A stretch of 19,463 nucleotides of DNA from an uncultured beta proteobacterium (GTDB lineage: Bacteria > Pseudomonadota > Gammaproteobacteria > Burkholderiales > SG8-39). Where the stretch lies: assembly GCA_902826155.1 (NCBI GenBank), contig CADEDU010000042.1:1-19463 (forward strand). Direction: 5' to 3'. The stretch's first letter is position 1; each line of letters opens with the position of its first letter. A model generated the notes under the pieces. It saw only the letters and a program-made list of their open reading frames with translations. It was not told the DNA's origin and did no database searches. The position numbers and the translations under genes are program-made. Of the stretch, positions 10,137 to 19,061 are shown in pieces.

Positions 10137-11639
10137 ATGGAGATCTGGTCGGCGCTTGCACAGGGGTTCGGCGTTGCGCTGGCGCCGCAGAACATGCTGT
10201 GGGCGTTCGTCGGTTGCTGCCTCGGTTCGGCGGTCGGTGTGCTGCCGGGGCTGGGCCCTGCACTCACGATCGCGCTGTTGCTGCCGGTGACCGCAAAGCT
10301 CGACCCGACCGGTGCATTGATCATGCTCGCCGGGATCTACTACGGCGCCATGTTTGGTGGCTCGACCACGTCGATCCTCCTCAACACGCCGGGCGAATCG
10401 GCTTCGATCGTGACCGCGCTGGAAGGCAACTTGATGGCCAAGCGCGGGCGGGCCGGGCCTGCGCTCGCGACTGCGGCGATCGGCTCGTTCGTCGCGGGCA
10501 CACTGGCGACCGCAGCGCTCACCGTAACCGCGCCGATTGTCGTGGAGTTTGCGCTGCGTTTCGGACCCGCTGAGTACACGGCGCTGGCGGTACTCGCCCT
10601 GACCACCGTGACCTCGGTGCTGGGGCGATCGCTGTCGCGTGGCTTTGCCAGCCTGTTCATCGGTCTGGCAATCGGTCTCATCGGCATCGATCCGCTCACC
10701 GGGCAGGCGCGGTTCGCCTTCGGCGTGGCCGAATTGCTCGATGGCATCGAGGTTGTTCTGCTCGCCGTCGGGTTGTTCGCCGTCGGTGAGACGCTCTACA
10801 ACGCGGCTTACCTCTCGCGTCAGACCGATAGCGTGCAATCGATCGAGCAGAACGCGCTTTGGATGAGCCGCGATGATTGGCGCCGCTCTTGGCCTGCATG
10901 GCTGCGAGGCGCCGCGATCGGCTTTCCGTTCGGATCCATCCCTGCCGGGGGAGCGGAGATCCCCACGTTCCTGTCGTACGCTGCCGAGCGAAGGTTGAGT
11001 ACACGACCGGAGGAGTTCGGCCGGGGAGCGATCGAAGGCGTGGCCGGACCTGAGGCCGCCAACAATGCTTCGGTGACCGGAACGCTGGTTCCGCTGCTGA
11101 CGCTCGGCCTGCCGACATCGGCGACGGCCGCGATCATGCTCGCTTCATTTCAGCAATACGGTATGCAGCCCGGGCCGTTGCTGTTCGAGAATCAGAGCGG
11201 GTTGGTGTGGGGTCTGATCGCCAGTCTGTACATCGGCAATGTCATGCTGCTGGTGCTGAACCTGCCGTTGGTGGGGCTGTGGGTGCGCTTGCTCGCGGTG
11301 CCACGTCCGATGCTGTACGCCGGCATCCTGGTGTGCGCGACACTCGGTGCGTACAGCTTGCGGCAGTCGTGGGTGGATCTGGTGCTGCTGTGGGTGATCG
11401 GGTTGATGGGTTTCGCGATGCGCCGTTTCGATTTTCCGGTTGCGCCGGTGATCGTTGGCGCGATCCTCGGGCCGCTGGCTGAGACGCAGGCGCGGCGCGC
11501 GCTCAACATCAGTCAGGGCGATTTCAGTGTGTTTGTAACGCAACCCATCAGCGCTACGTTGTTGGCGTGCGCGCTGCTGGCAATCGTGGTGCCCCGCCTG
11601 TGGCGCAGGGGCCGCAACGAGATGGGAGGCCGTCGATGA
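10137..11639 (+). CDS. tctA: Tripartite tricarboxylate transporter large membrane subunit TctA
   Basis: TctA is the large, roughly 12-helix permease subunit of the transporter, driven by an ion gradient in studied members. The 500-residue product has the family signatures GVLPGLGPA (34-42) and the [20 protein letters not shown] region at 68-87. The second-repeat counterpart is [13 protein letters not shown], followed by the [19 protein letters not shown] region. Length and motif order are standard. It starts 16 bases after tctB and its stop overlaps the ATG of tam (ATGA). Translation of the methyltransferase is therefore probably coupled to that of the transporter. Substrate specificity is inferred only from the family name and the neighbour tam. 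Confidence 0.95.
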   Translation: MEIWSALAQGFGVALAPQNMLWAFVGCCLGSAVGVLPGLGPALTIALLLPVTAKLDPTGALIMLAGIYYGAMFGGSTTSILLNTPGESASIVTALEGNLMAKRGRAGPALATAAIGSFVAGTLATAALTVTAPIVVEFALRFGPAEYTALAVLALTTVTSVLGRSLSRGFASLFIGLAIGLIGIDPLTGQARFAFGVAELLDGIEVVLLAVGLFAVGETLYNAAYLSRQTDSVQSIEQNALWMSRDDWRRSWPAWLRGAAIGFPFGSIPAGGAEIPTFLSYAAERRLSTRPEEFGRGAIEGVAGPEAANNASVTGTLVPLLTLGLPTSATAAIMLASFQQYGMQPGPLLFENQSGLVWGLIASLYIGNVMLLVLNLPLVGLWVRLLAVPRPMLYAGILVCATLGAYSLRQSWVDLVLLWVIGLMGFAMRRFDFPVAPVIVGAILGPLAETQARRALNISQGDFSVFVTQPISATLLACALLAIVVPRLWRRGRNEMGGRR

Positions 11640-12400
11640 GTTGGGATCCCGCGCAGTACGCCAAGTTCACCGATCACCGCGTGCGTCCTGCGCTCGATCT
11701 GCTTGCGCGCGTACCGCTCGACTCGCCTGCCTCGGTCGTCGACCTGGGCTGTGGACCTGGGAACGTGACGGCGAGGTTGGCTGAACGTTGGCCGCAGGCA
11801 CGCATCACCGGAGTCGACAGTTCGAGCGAGATGCTTGGTGTTGCGCGCGAGAAATTCCCGCGGTTGAGCTGGGAGCAGAGGGAGCTATCGAGTTGGTCGA
11901 GTGCACAGCCGCTCGACGTGCTCTATTCGAACGCGACGCTGCACTGGCTCGAGGATCACGCCAGGTTGGTGCCGCATTTGTTCAAGCAGGTAGGGCCCGG
12001 TGGATTCATGGCGATTCAGATGCCGCGCAACTTCGGTGCGCCTTCGCATCGCATCGCGCACGATCTTGCGAGCAGCGCGAAGTGGCGTATTCGGTTGCAG
12101 CACCTGATTCGACCGACACCGGTTGCCGAGCCGGGCTTCTATTACGACCTGCTCGCACCGCTGACGAAGCGCCTCGAGATCTGGGAGACCGAGTACATCC
12201 AGCCGCTCACTGGCGAGCGCCCGGTGCTGGAGTGGATCAAAGGAACTTGGCTTCGGCCGTTTCTCGATGCACTCGCTCCCGGTGACCCGCGCGAATTCGA
12301 GAGCGAGTATGCGACGGCTGCCGCGCAGGCCTATCCGCGGCGCGCCGACGGAGTCACGATCTTTCCATTTCGCCGGTTGTTCATCGTCGCCATGCGCTGA
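11636..12400 (+). CDS. tam: Trans-aconitate 2-methyltransferase
   Basis: Tam transfers a methyl group from S-adenosylmethionine to trans-aconitate, a spontaneous isomer of cis-aconitate that inhibits aconitase. The 254-residue product matches the family length. It carries SAM motif I DLGCGPGN (36-43) and the ribose-binding acidic residue at D61 in [10 protein letters not shown]. Further family features are NATLHWL, IQMPRN, the YYDLLAPL segment, TGTxLRPFL-like [12 protein letters not shown] and the C-terminal [12 protein letters not shown]. The start ATG overlaps the tctA stop, and GGGAGG lies 6 bases upstream, so it is a true operon member. The pairing with a tricarboxylate transporter makes biochemical sense. 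A generic class I methyltransferase acting on another small acid is the main alternative, but resemblance to E. coli Tam extends over the whole length. Confidence 0.9.
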   Translation: MSWDPAQYAKFTDHRVRPALDLLARVPLDSPASVVDLGCGPGNVTARLAERWPQARITGVDSSSEMLGVAREKFPRLSWEQRELSSWSSAQPLDVLYSNATLHWLEDHARLVPHLFKQVGPGGFMAIQMPRNFGAPSHRIAHDLASSAKWRIRLQHLIRPTPVAEPGFYYDLLAPLTKRLEIWETEYIQPLTGERPVLEWIKGTWLRPFLDALAPGDPREFESEYATAAAQAYPRRADGVTIFPFRRLFIVAMR

Positions 12401-12415
12401 ATCGGCTGGGCGAAA

Positions 12416-12445
12416 GCGCATTGCGGATTATGAAACGCACTGCGC
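12416..12445 (+). terminator. Hairpin after tam, possible terminator
   Basis: The arms GCGCATTGCG (12416-12425) and CGCACTGCGC (12436-12445) pair over 10 bases with one mismatch, around a 10-base A/T-rich loop. They begin 16 bases after the tam stop. No T-run follows, so intrinsic termination is uncertain; it may instead protect the 3' end of the tct-tam mRNA. Confidence 0.4.
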
Positions 12446-12512
12446 GATTGTGAGAGATCGAAGCAGCGCGTGGCGGACTACTTGTCCCGCCTCAATGTGT
12501 TACGCATTGGAT

Positions 12513-12540
12513 TTGCCACCCCGAATCAGCGTGATACATT
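12513..12540 (+). promoter_or_regulatory. Candidate sigma70 promoter of pckG
   Basis: TTGCCA (12513-12518, one mismatch to TTGACA) is separated by 16 bases from TACATT (12535-12540), which is preceded by a TG extended -10 dinucleotide. It would give a leader of about 85 bases before the pckG ATG. The remainder of the tam-pckG gap shows only the hairpin at 12416-12445. Confidence 0.4.
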
Positions 12541-12633
12541 TCGCGACTCCCCACGCCACAAGAATCCACGCGCTTGATTGATCCAGTCAGGCGCCCAAGT
12601 CGTTTTCTCTTTTTCCTGATATCGAGGACATCG

Positions 12634-14466
12634 ATGAGTCAACCTGCAACTGCCTCCGCCAGTGTTTCCGCCCCTGGTTACGTGAAACATCGCGGGGCAA
12701 TCGAGTGGGTCGCCAAGATTGCGGCGCTCACCAAGCCCGAGCGAATCTACTGGTGTGACGGCTCGCAGGAGGAATACGACCGGCTGTGCAATGAGATGGT
12801 GGCTTCGGGAATGTTCAAGCGCCTGAATCAGAAGCTGCGCCCGAACTGCTTCCTCGCGCTGTCAGACCCGAGTGACGTGGCGCGCATGGAGGACCGGACC
12901 TTCATCTGCTCGAAGACCAAGGAAGACGCTGGTCCGACGAACAACTGGGTCGATCCCAAGGAGATGCGGGAGACGCTGGAGGGCCTGTTCGACGGTTGCA
13001 TGCGCGGCCGCACGATGTACGTCGTGCCGTTCTCGATGGGGCCGTTGGGCTCGCACATCGCGCACTGCGGCGTGGAGATCTCTGATTCGCCGTACGTCGT
13101 TGTGAACATGCGCATCATGACGCGCATGTCGAAGCAGGTGTGGGACATCCTCGGTGCCGACGGCTACTTCGTGCCGGCGATTCATTCGGTCGGTGCGCCG
13201 CTGACCCAGGGTCAGAAGGACTCGCGTTGGCCGTGCAACAAGGAAGACAAGTACATCGTCCACTTTCCTGAGACCAAGGAGATCTGGTCCTTCGGCTCCG
13301 GCTACGGTGGCAATGCGCTACTTGGCAAAAAGTGCTTCTCGCTGCGGATCGCTTCGATCATGGGGCAAGAGCAGGGGTGGCTCGCCGAACACATGCTGAT
13401 CCTGGGGGTCACGTCCCCCGAGGGCCGGAAGCACTATGTTGCGGGAGCCTTCCCATCTGCCTGCGGGAAGACGAACTTCGCAATGATGGTGCCGCCGGTG
13501 GCCTTCAAAGGCTGGAAGGTCTCTACCGTGGGCGAGGACATCGCCTGGATCAAGCCGGGCAAGGATGGTCGCTTCTATGCGATCAATCCGGAGGCGGGGT
13601 TCTTCGGGGTTGCGCCTGGCACTTCGGCCAAGACGAACCCGAACTGTCTCGCGATGCTCAAAGAGAATGTGATTTTTACCAACGTCGCCGAAACGCCAGA
13701 CGGTGATGTGTGGTGGGAGGGTTTGTCCGATGCTCCGCCTGCCAGTCTCACCGACTGGCAAGGTAATCCATGGACGCCCGACTGCGGGCGAAAGGCCGCG
13801 CACCCCAATTCGCGTTTCACGGTGCCGGCGTCACAGTGTCCATCGATCGACCCCGAATGGGAGAACCCGAACGGCGTACCGATTTCGGCATTCATCTTCG
13901 GTGGGCGTCGTTCCGATACGGTCCCGCTGGTGGTCGAAGGCTTCAATTGGGACGCGGGGGTGTACATGGCCGCCACGATGGGGTCAGAGACCACTGCGGC
14001 GGCCACCGGCAAGGTAGGCGTCGTGCGGCGCGATCCGTTCGCGATGATTCCGTTCGCCGGCTACAACATGGGCGACTACTTCAAGCATTGGCTCGTGATG
14101 GGGCGCAAGGTCACGCATCGCCCGCACATCTTCTGCGTTAATTGGTTCAGGACCGACGAGAACGGCAAATTCATCTGGCCTGGGTTCGGCGAGAACATGC
14201 GCGTGCTGAAGTGGATCGTGGAGCGTTGCGAAGGTCGGGCGCATGCGGTGGAGACGCCGATTGGTTGGGTGCCGTCGTTCGACGATCTTGCATGGTCGGG
14301 TTTGGAAGCGTTCAGTGCGGACCGTTTCGGGAAGGTGGCTTCTATTGACGCCAAGCAGTGGAAGGTCGAGTTGGCGATGCACGACGAGATTCTTTCCTCG
14401 CTTGGTGGACGACTTCCAAGGGAGCTGAAGCTCAGGCGGGAGGCGCTGGAACTCGCGTTCACGTAG
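12634..14466 (+). CDS. pckG: Phosphoenolpyruvate carboxykinase (GTP)
   Basis: This cytosolic enzyme converts oxaloacetate and GTP to phosphoenolpyruvate, CO2 and GDP, the entry step of gluconeogenesis from TCA-cycle intermediates. The 610-residue protein is of normal length for the GTP class. It has the kinase-1a P-loop with the class-specific reactive cysteine ([10 protein letters not shown]277). It also has PFSMGPLGS, the [14 protein letters not shown] segment, the metal-binding VGEDIAW region and [17 protein letters not shown] lies 5 bases before the ATG at 12634. A TTG at 12574 would add 20 residues without family support. The gene follows the tct-tam operon after 233 bases with its own candidate promoter, and ends in a strong hairpin. 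Its position next to tricarboxylate uptake suggests use of such acids as gluconeogenic carbon sources. Confidence 0.97.
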   Translation: MSQPATASASVSAPGYVKHRGAIEWVAKIAALTKPERIYWCDGSQEEYDRLCNEMVASGMFKRLNQKLRPNCFLALSDPSDVARMEDRTFICSKTKEDAGPTNNWVDPKEMRETLEGLFDGCMRGRTMYVVPFSMGPLGSHIAHCGVEISDSPYVVVNMRIMTRMSKQVWDILGADGYFVPAIHSVGAPLTQGQKDSRWPCNKEDKYIVHFPETKEIWSFGSGYGGNALLGKKCFSLRIASIMGQEQGWLAEHMLILGVTSPEGRKHYVAGAFPSACGKTNFAMMVPPVAFKGWKVSTVGEDIAWIKPGKDGRFYAINPEAGFFGVAPGTSAKTNPNCLAMLKENVIFTNVAETPDGDVWWEGLSDAPPASLTDWQGNPWTPDCGRKAAHPNSRFTVPASQCPSIDPEWENPNGVPISAFIFGGRRSDTVPLVVEGFNWDAGVYMAATMGSETTAAATGKVGVVRRDPFAMIPFAGYNMGDYFKHWLVMGRKVTHRPHIFCVNWFRTDENGKFIWPGFGENMRVLKWIVERCEGRAHAVETPIGWVPSFDDLAWSGLEAFSADRFGKVASIDAKQWKVELAMHDEILSSLGGRLPRELKLRREALELAFT

Positions 14467-14500
14467 GTGCGGTTTCGTTAAGCAAGTTCGACTGACGAGC

Positions 14501-14527
14501 CAACGGCCGCCTTTTGGGCGGCCGTTG
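14501..14527 (+). terminator. Terminator hairpin of pckG
   Basis: A perfect 11-bp stem, CAACGGCCGCC (14501-14511) with GGCGGCCGTTG (14517-14527), encloses the loop TTTTG 34 bases after the pckG stop. The following TCATTCT is only mildly T-rich. The stem is the strongest hairpin I noticed in the window and cleanly separates pckG from the mnmG operon. Confidence 0.75.
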
Positions 14528-14546
14528 TCATTCTGGGGTTCGGTTC

Positions 14547-14555
14547 TGTGGATAA
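14547..14555 (-). promoter_or_regulatory. Perfect DnaA box (TTATCCACA on the minus strand)
   Basis: TGTGGATAA on the plus strand is the exact reverse complement of the DnaA box. It lies 20 bases past the pckG terminator. It is one of only two perfect boxes I found in the window, the other being in the dnaA-rpmH gap. Confidence 0.7.
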
Positions 14556-14614
14556 GGATGGGGACAAGGGTAGGGATAACGTGTGTGTGAGGTGTGGCTG
14601 GACGGTGGGTACGT

Positions 14615-14623
14615 TGTGGATAG
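14615..14623 (-). promoter_or_regulatory. Near-consensus DnaA box (one mismatch)
   Basis: TGTGGATAG differs from TGTGGATAA at the last base. It has the same orientation as the perfect box at 14547 and lies 68 bases from it, start to start. Confidence 0.4.
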
Positions 14624-14703
14624 AGGCTGAGTTTGGTTCGGACGCCCGGACTCAATTGCGTGATCCTGCTGAAGGGGACAGTGGGTCGCCGCCGTCTCGA
14701 AAG

Positions 14704-14719
14704 TGTTCCACGTGGAACA
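14704..14719. promoter_or_regulatory. parS: parS centromere site (ParB binding)
   Basis: TGTTCCACGTGGAACA is a perfect 16-bp palindrome, extended to 18 bp by flanking G and C. It matches the known parS consensus used by chromosomal ParB proteins, with the form typical of proteobacteria. It lies 149 bases before mnmG and about 3.5 kb before parB. ParB loads here with CTP and spreads to build the partition complex. Confidence 0.92.
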
Positions 14720-14836
14720 CAGCCGATAGTCTCCGTCTAGCAAATCCCCGTAGCTCTGACTCCGTCGCCACTCGATGTCCTTCGAGAAGGCGCCCTCAGA
14801 CCAAACCTTCGAGTTCTTCCGGACAGGACAAATCGC

Positions 14837-14842
14837 TAGAAT
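14837..14842 (+). promoter_or_regulatory. Candidate -10 element of the mnmG-rsmG-parA-parB operon
   Basis: TAGAAT is one mismatch from TATAAT and would start a transcript about 20 bases before the mnmG ATG. No good -35 hexamer is present at 16-18 bases upstream, so the call is tentative. Confidence 0.3.
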
Positions 14843-14867
14843 CCCGCCTCCTCATTGAGACCCTCTA

Positions 14868-16772
14868 ATGCTCTTCCCGCGAAAGTTCGATGTCATCGTA
14901 GTCGGAGGCGGGCATGCCGGTACCGAGGCGGCCCTGGCCGCCGCGCGGGCCGGCTGCTCGACGCTGTTGCTCACACACAGCATCGAGACGCTCGGACAGA
15001 TGTCTTGCAATCCAAGCATCGGAGGCATCGGCAAGGGTCATCTGGTCAAGGAAGTGGACGCCCTCGGTGGCGCGATGGCTATCGCCACCGACGAGGCAGG
15101 CATCCAGTTCCGTACCCTCAACTCAAGCAAAGGCGCGGCGGTTCGCGCGACGCGAGCGCAAGCGGATCGAGTGCTGTACCGGCAGGCGATCCGGTCTCGC
15201 CTCGAGAACGAGCCGAACCTGACTCTGTTCCAGCAAGCGGTGGACGATCTCACCGTGGAAGGTGATCGTGTCACCGGTGTCGTCACCCAAGTCGGTATCC
15301 GTTTCGAGGGGCAGGCAGTGGTGTTGACTGCTGGAACTTTCCTCGCCGGGCTCATCCACGTCGGGCTGCAGAACTACGAGGCTGGTCGAGCAGGCGACCC
15401 GCCGGCTCGCTCACTCGCTTACCGGCTGCGGGAACTCAAGCTACCGGTAGGGCGCCTCAAGACGGGCACACCGCCGCGGATCGACGGGCGCACGATCGAT
15501 TTCACGGTCATGGAGCCGCAGCCTGGGGACTCGTCCGAACCGGTCTTCTCGTTCCTGGGCTCGCGTGCCATGCATCCCCGGCAGTTGCCCTGTTGGATTA
15601 CGCATACCACCGAGCAGACCCACGAGGTCATCCGCGCCGGCCTCGATCGCTCGCCGTTGTATACCGGCAAGATTGAAGGGGTAGGGCCGCGCTACTGCCC
15701 GTCGATCGAAGACAAGATTCATCGATTCGCGGGACGGTCCAGCCACCAGATCTTTCTCGAGCCTGAAGGGCTGACCACCAACGAGTTCTATCCCAATGGC
15801 ATCTCGACCAGCCTCCCGTTCGACGTCCAACTCGATCTGGTGCACTCAATCCCGGGGCTGGAAAACGCTCATATCCTGCGGCCAGGCTACGCCATCGAGT
15901 ACGACTACTTCGATCCGCGCGCGCTGCATCCGTCGCTTGAAACGAAGGCTATCAAGGGATTGTTCTTCGCTGGGCAGATCAACGGCACAACGGGATACGA
16001 GGAAGCCGCCGCCCAAGGTCTGCTCGCGGGCGTCAACGCGGCGTTCCACGTGAAACAACAACCGGCCTGGTGGCCTCGGCGTGACGAGGCCTACCTGGGC
16101 GTGCTCGTGGACGATCTGGTTACCCGTGGCGTGAGCGAGCCTTACCGCATGTTCACCAGCCGCGCCGAGTACCGGCTCATGCTGCGCGAAGACAACGCCG
16201 ATCTGCGCCTGACCGAAATCGGCCGCCGGCTTGGACTGGTCAATGACGTCCGCTGGGACGCGTTCTCGCGGAAGCGCGATGCCATCGCAAAAGAGCAGGA
16301 ACGACTGAAGTCCACCTGGCTGAACCCGCGTCACCTGAGTGCCGAGCAGGCGGACCAAGTGTTCGGCAAACAACTTGAACGTGAGTACACACTCTCAGAT
16401 CTTCTGAAGCGCCCGGAAGTAACGTATGACAGGCTCCTCTCGCTGCCCGAGACTGGGCCCGCCGTCGAGGACGCCTCAGTCGCCGAACAAGTCGAGATCC
16501 AGTGCAAGTACGCGGGATACATCGCCCGCCAACGCGAAGAGGTCGATCGACACAAGCAGGTCGATGAGCAGGTGCTACCCGCCGACATCGACTACGGCCA
16601 AGTGCTAGGGCTATCGCGCGAGGTCCAGCAGAAATTGCAGCAACACCGGCCCGCGACGATTGGTCACGCCTCGCGGATCTCGGGCATCACACCCGCCGCC
16701 GTATCACTGCTGCTGGTGCATCTCAAGCGGCGTGGCAAGGCAGCCAACATGACCACGCAAGGCGTCGAATGA
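14868..16772 (+). CDS. mnmG: tRNA uridine-5-carboxymethylaminomethyl modification enzyme MnmG (GidA)
   Basis: MnmG is the FAD-dependent partner of MnmE in modifying wobble uridine 34. The 634-residue product has the N-terminal dinucleotide-binding motif VGGGHAG (12-18) and the conserved [15 protein letters not shown] segment with C47. Other family blocks are [46 protein letters not shown] and the C-terminal helical domain ending near RRGKAANM. Length is standard. The start [14 protein letters not shown] fits the family; its leader lacks an obvious purine-rich ribosome binding site. The coding sequence for AFHVKQ (about residues 392-397) is also a near-perfect parS. The stop overlaps the rsmG ATG. 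Confidence 0.98.
   Translation: MLFPRKFDVIVVGGGHAGTEAALAAARAGCSTLLLTHSIETLGQMSCNPSIGGIGKGHLVKEVDALGGAMAIATDEAGIQFRTLNSSKGAAVRATRAQADRVLYRQAIRSRLENEPNLTLFQQAVDDLTVEGDRVTGVVTQVGIRFEGQAVVLTAGTFLAGLIHVGLQNYEAGRAGDPPARSLAYRLRELKLPVGRLKTGTPPRIDGRTIDFTVMEPQPGDSSEPVFSFLGSRAMHPRQLPCWITHTTEQTHEVIRAGLDRSPLYTGKIEGVGPRYCPSIEDKIHRFAGRSSHQIFLEPEGLTTNEFYPNGISTSLPFDVQLDLVHSIPGLENAHILRPGYAIEYDYFDPRALHPSLETKAIKGLFFAGQINGTTGYEEAAAQGLLAGVNAAFHVKQQPAWWPRRDEAYLGVLVDDLVTRGVSEPYRMFTSRAEYRLMLREDNADLRLTEIGRRLGLVNDVRWDAFSRKRDAIAKEQERLKSTWLNPRHLSAEQADQVFGKQLEREYTLSDLLKRPEVTYDRLLSLPETGPAVEDASVAEQVEIQCKYAGYIARQREEVDRHKQVDEQVLPADIDYGQVLGLSREVQQKLQQHRPATIGHASRISGITPAAVSLLLVHLKRRGKAANMTTQGVE
16042..16057. promoter_or_regulatory. 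parS-like site inside mnmG
   Basis: CGTTCCACGTGAAACA differs from the parS form TGTTNCACGTGNAACA only at its first base and keeps the central CACGTG. It is read in frame as part of AFHVKQ in MnmG. It lies about 1.3 kb from the perfect parS. It may be a second ParB loading site; binding is not shown by sequence alone. Confidence 0.6.
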
Positions 16773-17416
16773 GCGCCGCGCTTGCCACCACGCCAATCAC
16801 GAACACCGTCGACCAAGGCGCGCGGGAGCTGGGCTTGGTGCTGTCCGCGGACGCCCTGCAATCGCTCGAGGCTTACCTCGATCTGATCGTAAAGTGGAAT
16901 GCTGTCCACAACCTCACGGCGATCCGCGATAAAGCCAGGATGGTGACGCATCACGTGCTCGACTCGCTCGCGCTCGTGCCGTACGTGCCAAACGGTGCCC
17001 GCGTACTCGATGTCGGTTCAGGCGCTGGGTTGCCTGGCATTCCGTTGGCGATCGCGCGGTCCGACTTGGTGGTAACTCTGCTCGACAGCAACCAGAAGAA
17101 GGCGGCGTTCCTCCAGCAGGCGGTCACCACGCTGCGCCTTACCAACGTGACAGCGCTTGCCGCGCGCGTGGAGCAGTATCGCCCCGCCGCAAGCTTCGAT
17201 ATCGTGCTCTCTCGCGCCTTTGCCGAGATCGGCGAATTCGCCGGCCTGGCGCAGGGTCACGTCGCTCCCGGCGGAAAGTTGTTCGCGATGAAAGGCGTCT
17301 ATCCCGAAGATGAGCTGCGTCGCATGCCCGCCAACATCAGCGTTGAACAGGTCGTGGAACTCCATGTGCCGGGACTCGACGCGAAACGCCACCTGATCGT
17401 GCTGAGCATCCGATGA
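16769..17416 (+). CDS. rsmG: 16S rRNA (guanine527-N7)-methyltransferase RsmG (GidB)
   Basis: RsmG methylates G527 in the 530 loop of 16S rRNA using S-adenosylmethionine; its loss gives low-level streptomycin resistance in several bacteria. The 215-residue product has the typical N-terminal helices ([19 protein letters not shown]) and the SAM-binding [10 protein letters not shown] at 81-90. It then has [12 protein letters not shown], the catalytic-face SRAFAEI and GGKLFAMKG. The ATG overlaps the mnmG TGA, and its own TGA overlaps the parA ATG, so all are probably translated in series. Both junctions are ATGA overlaps. Confidence 0.96.
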   Translation: MSAALATTPITNTVDQGARELGLVLSADALQSLEAYLDLIVKWNAVHNLTAIRDKARMVTHHVLDSLALVPYVPNGARVLDVGSGAGLPGIPLAIARSDLVVTLLDSNQKKAAFLQQAVTTLRLTNVTALAARVEQYRPAASFDIVLSRAFAEIGEFAGLAQGHVAPGGKLFAMKGVYPEDELRRMPANISVEQVVELHVPGLDAKRHLIVLSIR

Positions 17417-18207
17417 GTCGCACGCTCGCAATCGCGAACCAGAAAGGTGGCGTCGGCAAGACCACGACCGCGGTCAACCTCGCCGCCAGTCTCACGATGG
17501 CCGAGCTGCGTGTGTTGCTGGTCGATCTCGACCCCCAGGGCAATGCGACGATGGGTAGCGGCATCGACAAGCGCGCGCTCTCCGAAACCGTCTACCACGT
17601 CCTGCTGGGGCTTTCGACGTTCGATCGCGTGTACCGACGTTCGGAAGCGGGCGGCTACGACGTGCTGCCTGCCAATCGCGAACTGGCGGGTGCCGAGATC
17701 GAACTGGTGACGCTCGAACATCGCGAGGCGCGCCTGAAATCCGCGCTCGCCAAGGTGCGCGATCGCTACGACTTCATCATCCTGGACTGCCCACCGTCGT
17801 TGAGCCTGCTTACGGTGAACGCGTTCGTCGCGGCGGATGCCGTGGTGATCCCGATGCAGTGCGAGTACTACGCGCTCGAAGGCCTGAGCGATCTGGTGAA
17901 CACCGTGCGCATGGTGCGCCAGACCCTCAATCCTCATCTAGAGATCGAGGGGCTGTTGCGCACCATGTTCGATCCGCGCAATACCCTCGCGCAGCAGGTC
18001 GCCGACGAGTTGCGACAGCACTTCGGCGAGAAGGTCTACGAGACCGTAGTACCGCGCAACGTGCGCCTGGCCGAAGCCCCCAGCCACGGCATTCCCGGCG
18101 TGCGTTACGACGTCACGGCCAAGGGCGCGCACGCCTATATCGCGCTTGCCAGAGAAATCCTCAATCGAATGCAGGCGGCTCGTGCCGCTGCAGGAACGCC
18201 ACCGTGA
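17413..18207 (+). CDS. parA: Chromosome partitioning ATPase ParA (Soj)
   Basis: ParA is the Walker-type ATPase that moves ParB-parS complexes and so segregates newly copied origins. The 264-residue product shows the deviant Walker A KGGVGKTT at 11-18, the DLDPQGN motif at 38-44, Walker B ILDCPPS near 123-129 and the C-terminal EAPSHGIPGVRYD. There is no N-terminal DNA-binding extension, so it is the chromosomal Soj type rather than the large plasmid P1 type. It overlaps rsmG by 4 bases and is followed directly by parB, with the parS sites a few kilobases upstream in the same operon region. Confidence 0.97.
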   Translation: MSRTLAIANQKGGVGKTTTAVNLAASLTMAELRVLLVDLDPQGNATMGSGIDKRALSETVYHVLLGLSTFDRVYRRSEAGGYDVLPANRELAGAEIELVTLEHREARLKSALAKVRDRYDFIILDCPPSLSLLTVNAFVAADAVVIPMQCEYYALEGLSDLVNTVRMVRQTLNPHLEIEGLLRTMFDPRNTLAQQVADELRQHFGEKVYETVVPRNVRLAEAPSHGIPGVRYDVTAKGAHAYIALAREILNRMQAARAAAGTPP

Positions 18208-19061
18208 TGAAACCCAAAGCACTTGGCCGCGGCCTCAACGCATTGCTCGGCGGTGACGACCCGGTTGTCGCGACCAAATCAGACACAACGAGCACGCTGC
18301 GGGTCGAGCAGCTGCAGCCAGGGCGCTATCAGCCGCGCACCCACATGGACGACGCGTCGCTGCAGGAACTGGCCGCTTCGATCCGCGCGCAAGGATTGAT
18401 CCAGCCGATTCTGGTACGGCCGGTCGGCCCCGAGCGATACGAGATCATCGCCGGTGAGCGACGCTGGCGCGCCTCGCAGCTTGCCGGACTGACCGATGTG
18501 CCTGTCGTCATCCGCGAACTCCCCGATCAAGCCGCGCTGGCGGTGGCGCTGATCGAGAACATCCAGCGCGAAGATCTCAATCCGCTGGAAGAAGCCAAAG
18601 GCGTGCAACGGTTGATCGATGAGTTCGGCCTCACGCATCAACAAGCCGCCGAAGCGATCGGGCGGTCGCGCAGTGCCACCACCAATCTGCTGCGCCTGCT
18701 CAACCTCTCGCTGCAAGTCCAGGAGATGGTGTTCAGCGGCCAGCTCGAAATGGGTCATGCGCGTGCGCTGCTGTCGCTCGAAGGCCATGCGCAGGTGCGC
18801 CTCGCGCAGAAAGTCATCGAAGACCAACTCAACGTGCGCGAGACCGAGGCGCTCGTCGCCGCCACGCTCAACCCGAAAATCGCAGCCGTTGCGCCGAAGC
18901 CGCGCGTCGATCGCGACGTGCAACGCCTGGAAGAGGAACTGTCCGAACGGCTCGGCACCACGGTGGAGTTGAAGGCGGGCAAGAAGGGCAGCGGCAAGAT
19001 GCTGATCAGCTATTCGAACCTTGATCACCTCGACGAGTTGATTCGTCGGTTGCGCAGCTGA
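18207..19061 (+). CDS. parB: Chromosome partitioning protein ParB (Spo0J), CTP-dependent parS clamp
   Basis: ParB binds parS, loads as a CTP-dependent clamp and spreads along DNA to form the partition complex moved by ParA. The 284-residue product begins with the ParA-stimulating KALGRGLNALLG. It then has the ParB/Srx CTP-binding domain with GERRWRAS at 83-90 and ENIQREDLNPLEEA from 117. The HTH around GLTHQQAAEAIGRSRSATTNLLRLL (141-165) recognises parS, and a C-terminal dimerisation region ends in LDHLDELIRRLRS. The ATG at 18207 shares one base with the parA stop (TGATG). An in-frame GTG lies immediately before it. AGGA is 11 bases upstream. The two candidate parS sites in the same window are its expected targets. 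Confidence 0.97.
   Translation: MKPKALGRGLNALLGGDDPVVATKSDTTSTLRVEQLQPGRYQPRTHMDDASLQELAASIRAQGLIQPILVRPVGPERYEIIAGERRWRASQLAGLTDVPVVIRELPDQAALAVALIENIQREDLNPLEEAKGVQRLIDEFGLTHQQAAEAIGRSRSATTNLLRLLNLSLQVQEMVFSGQLEMGHARALLSLEGHAQVRLAQKVIEDQLNVRETEALVAATLNPKIAAVAPKPRVDRDVQRLEEELSERLGTTVELKAGKKGSGKMLISYSNLDHLDELIRRLRS

Larger units (their letters stand above)
14528..14867. other. pckG-mnmG intergenic region with DnaA boxes and parS
   Basis: This gap of about 340 bases has no convincing gene. It holds a perfect DnaA box (14547-14555), a one-mismatch box (14615-14623), related GGATAA-type words between them, a perfect parS (14704-14719) and a candidate -10 element for mnmG (14837-14842). The mix of DnaA and ParB sites marks it as origin-proximal regulatory DNA. 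It could contribute to replication initiation or simply act in segregation. Confidence 0.55.

Noticed and set aside
14548..14868. A 106-codon plus-strand frame between pckG and mnmG
   Set aside because: It runs through the DnaA boxes and parS, has no domain, and its composition is unlike a protein. The region is better explained as regulatory DNA.
16946..16956. CACGTG core inside rsmG as a third parS
   Set aside because: Only the central hexamer matches; the flanking bases do not follow the GTT...AAC arms of parS.
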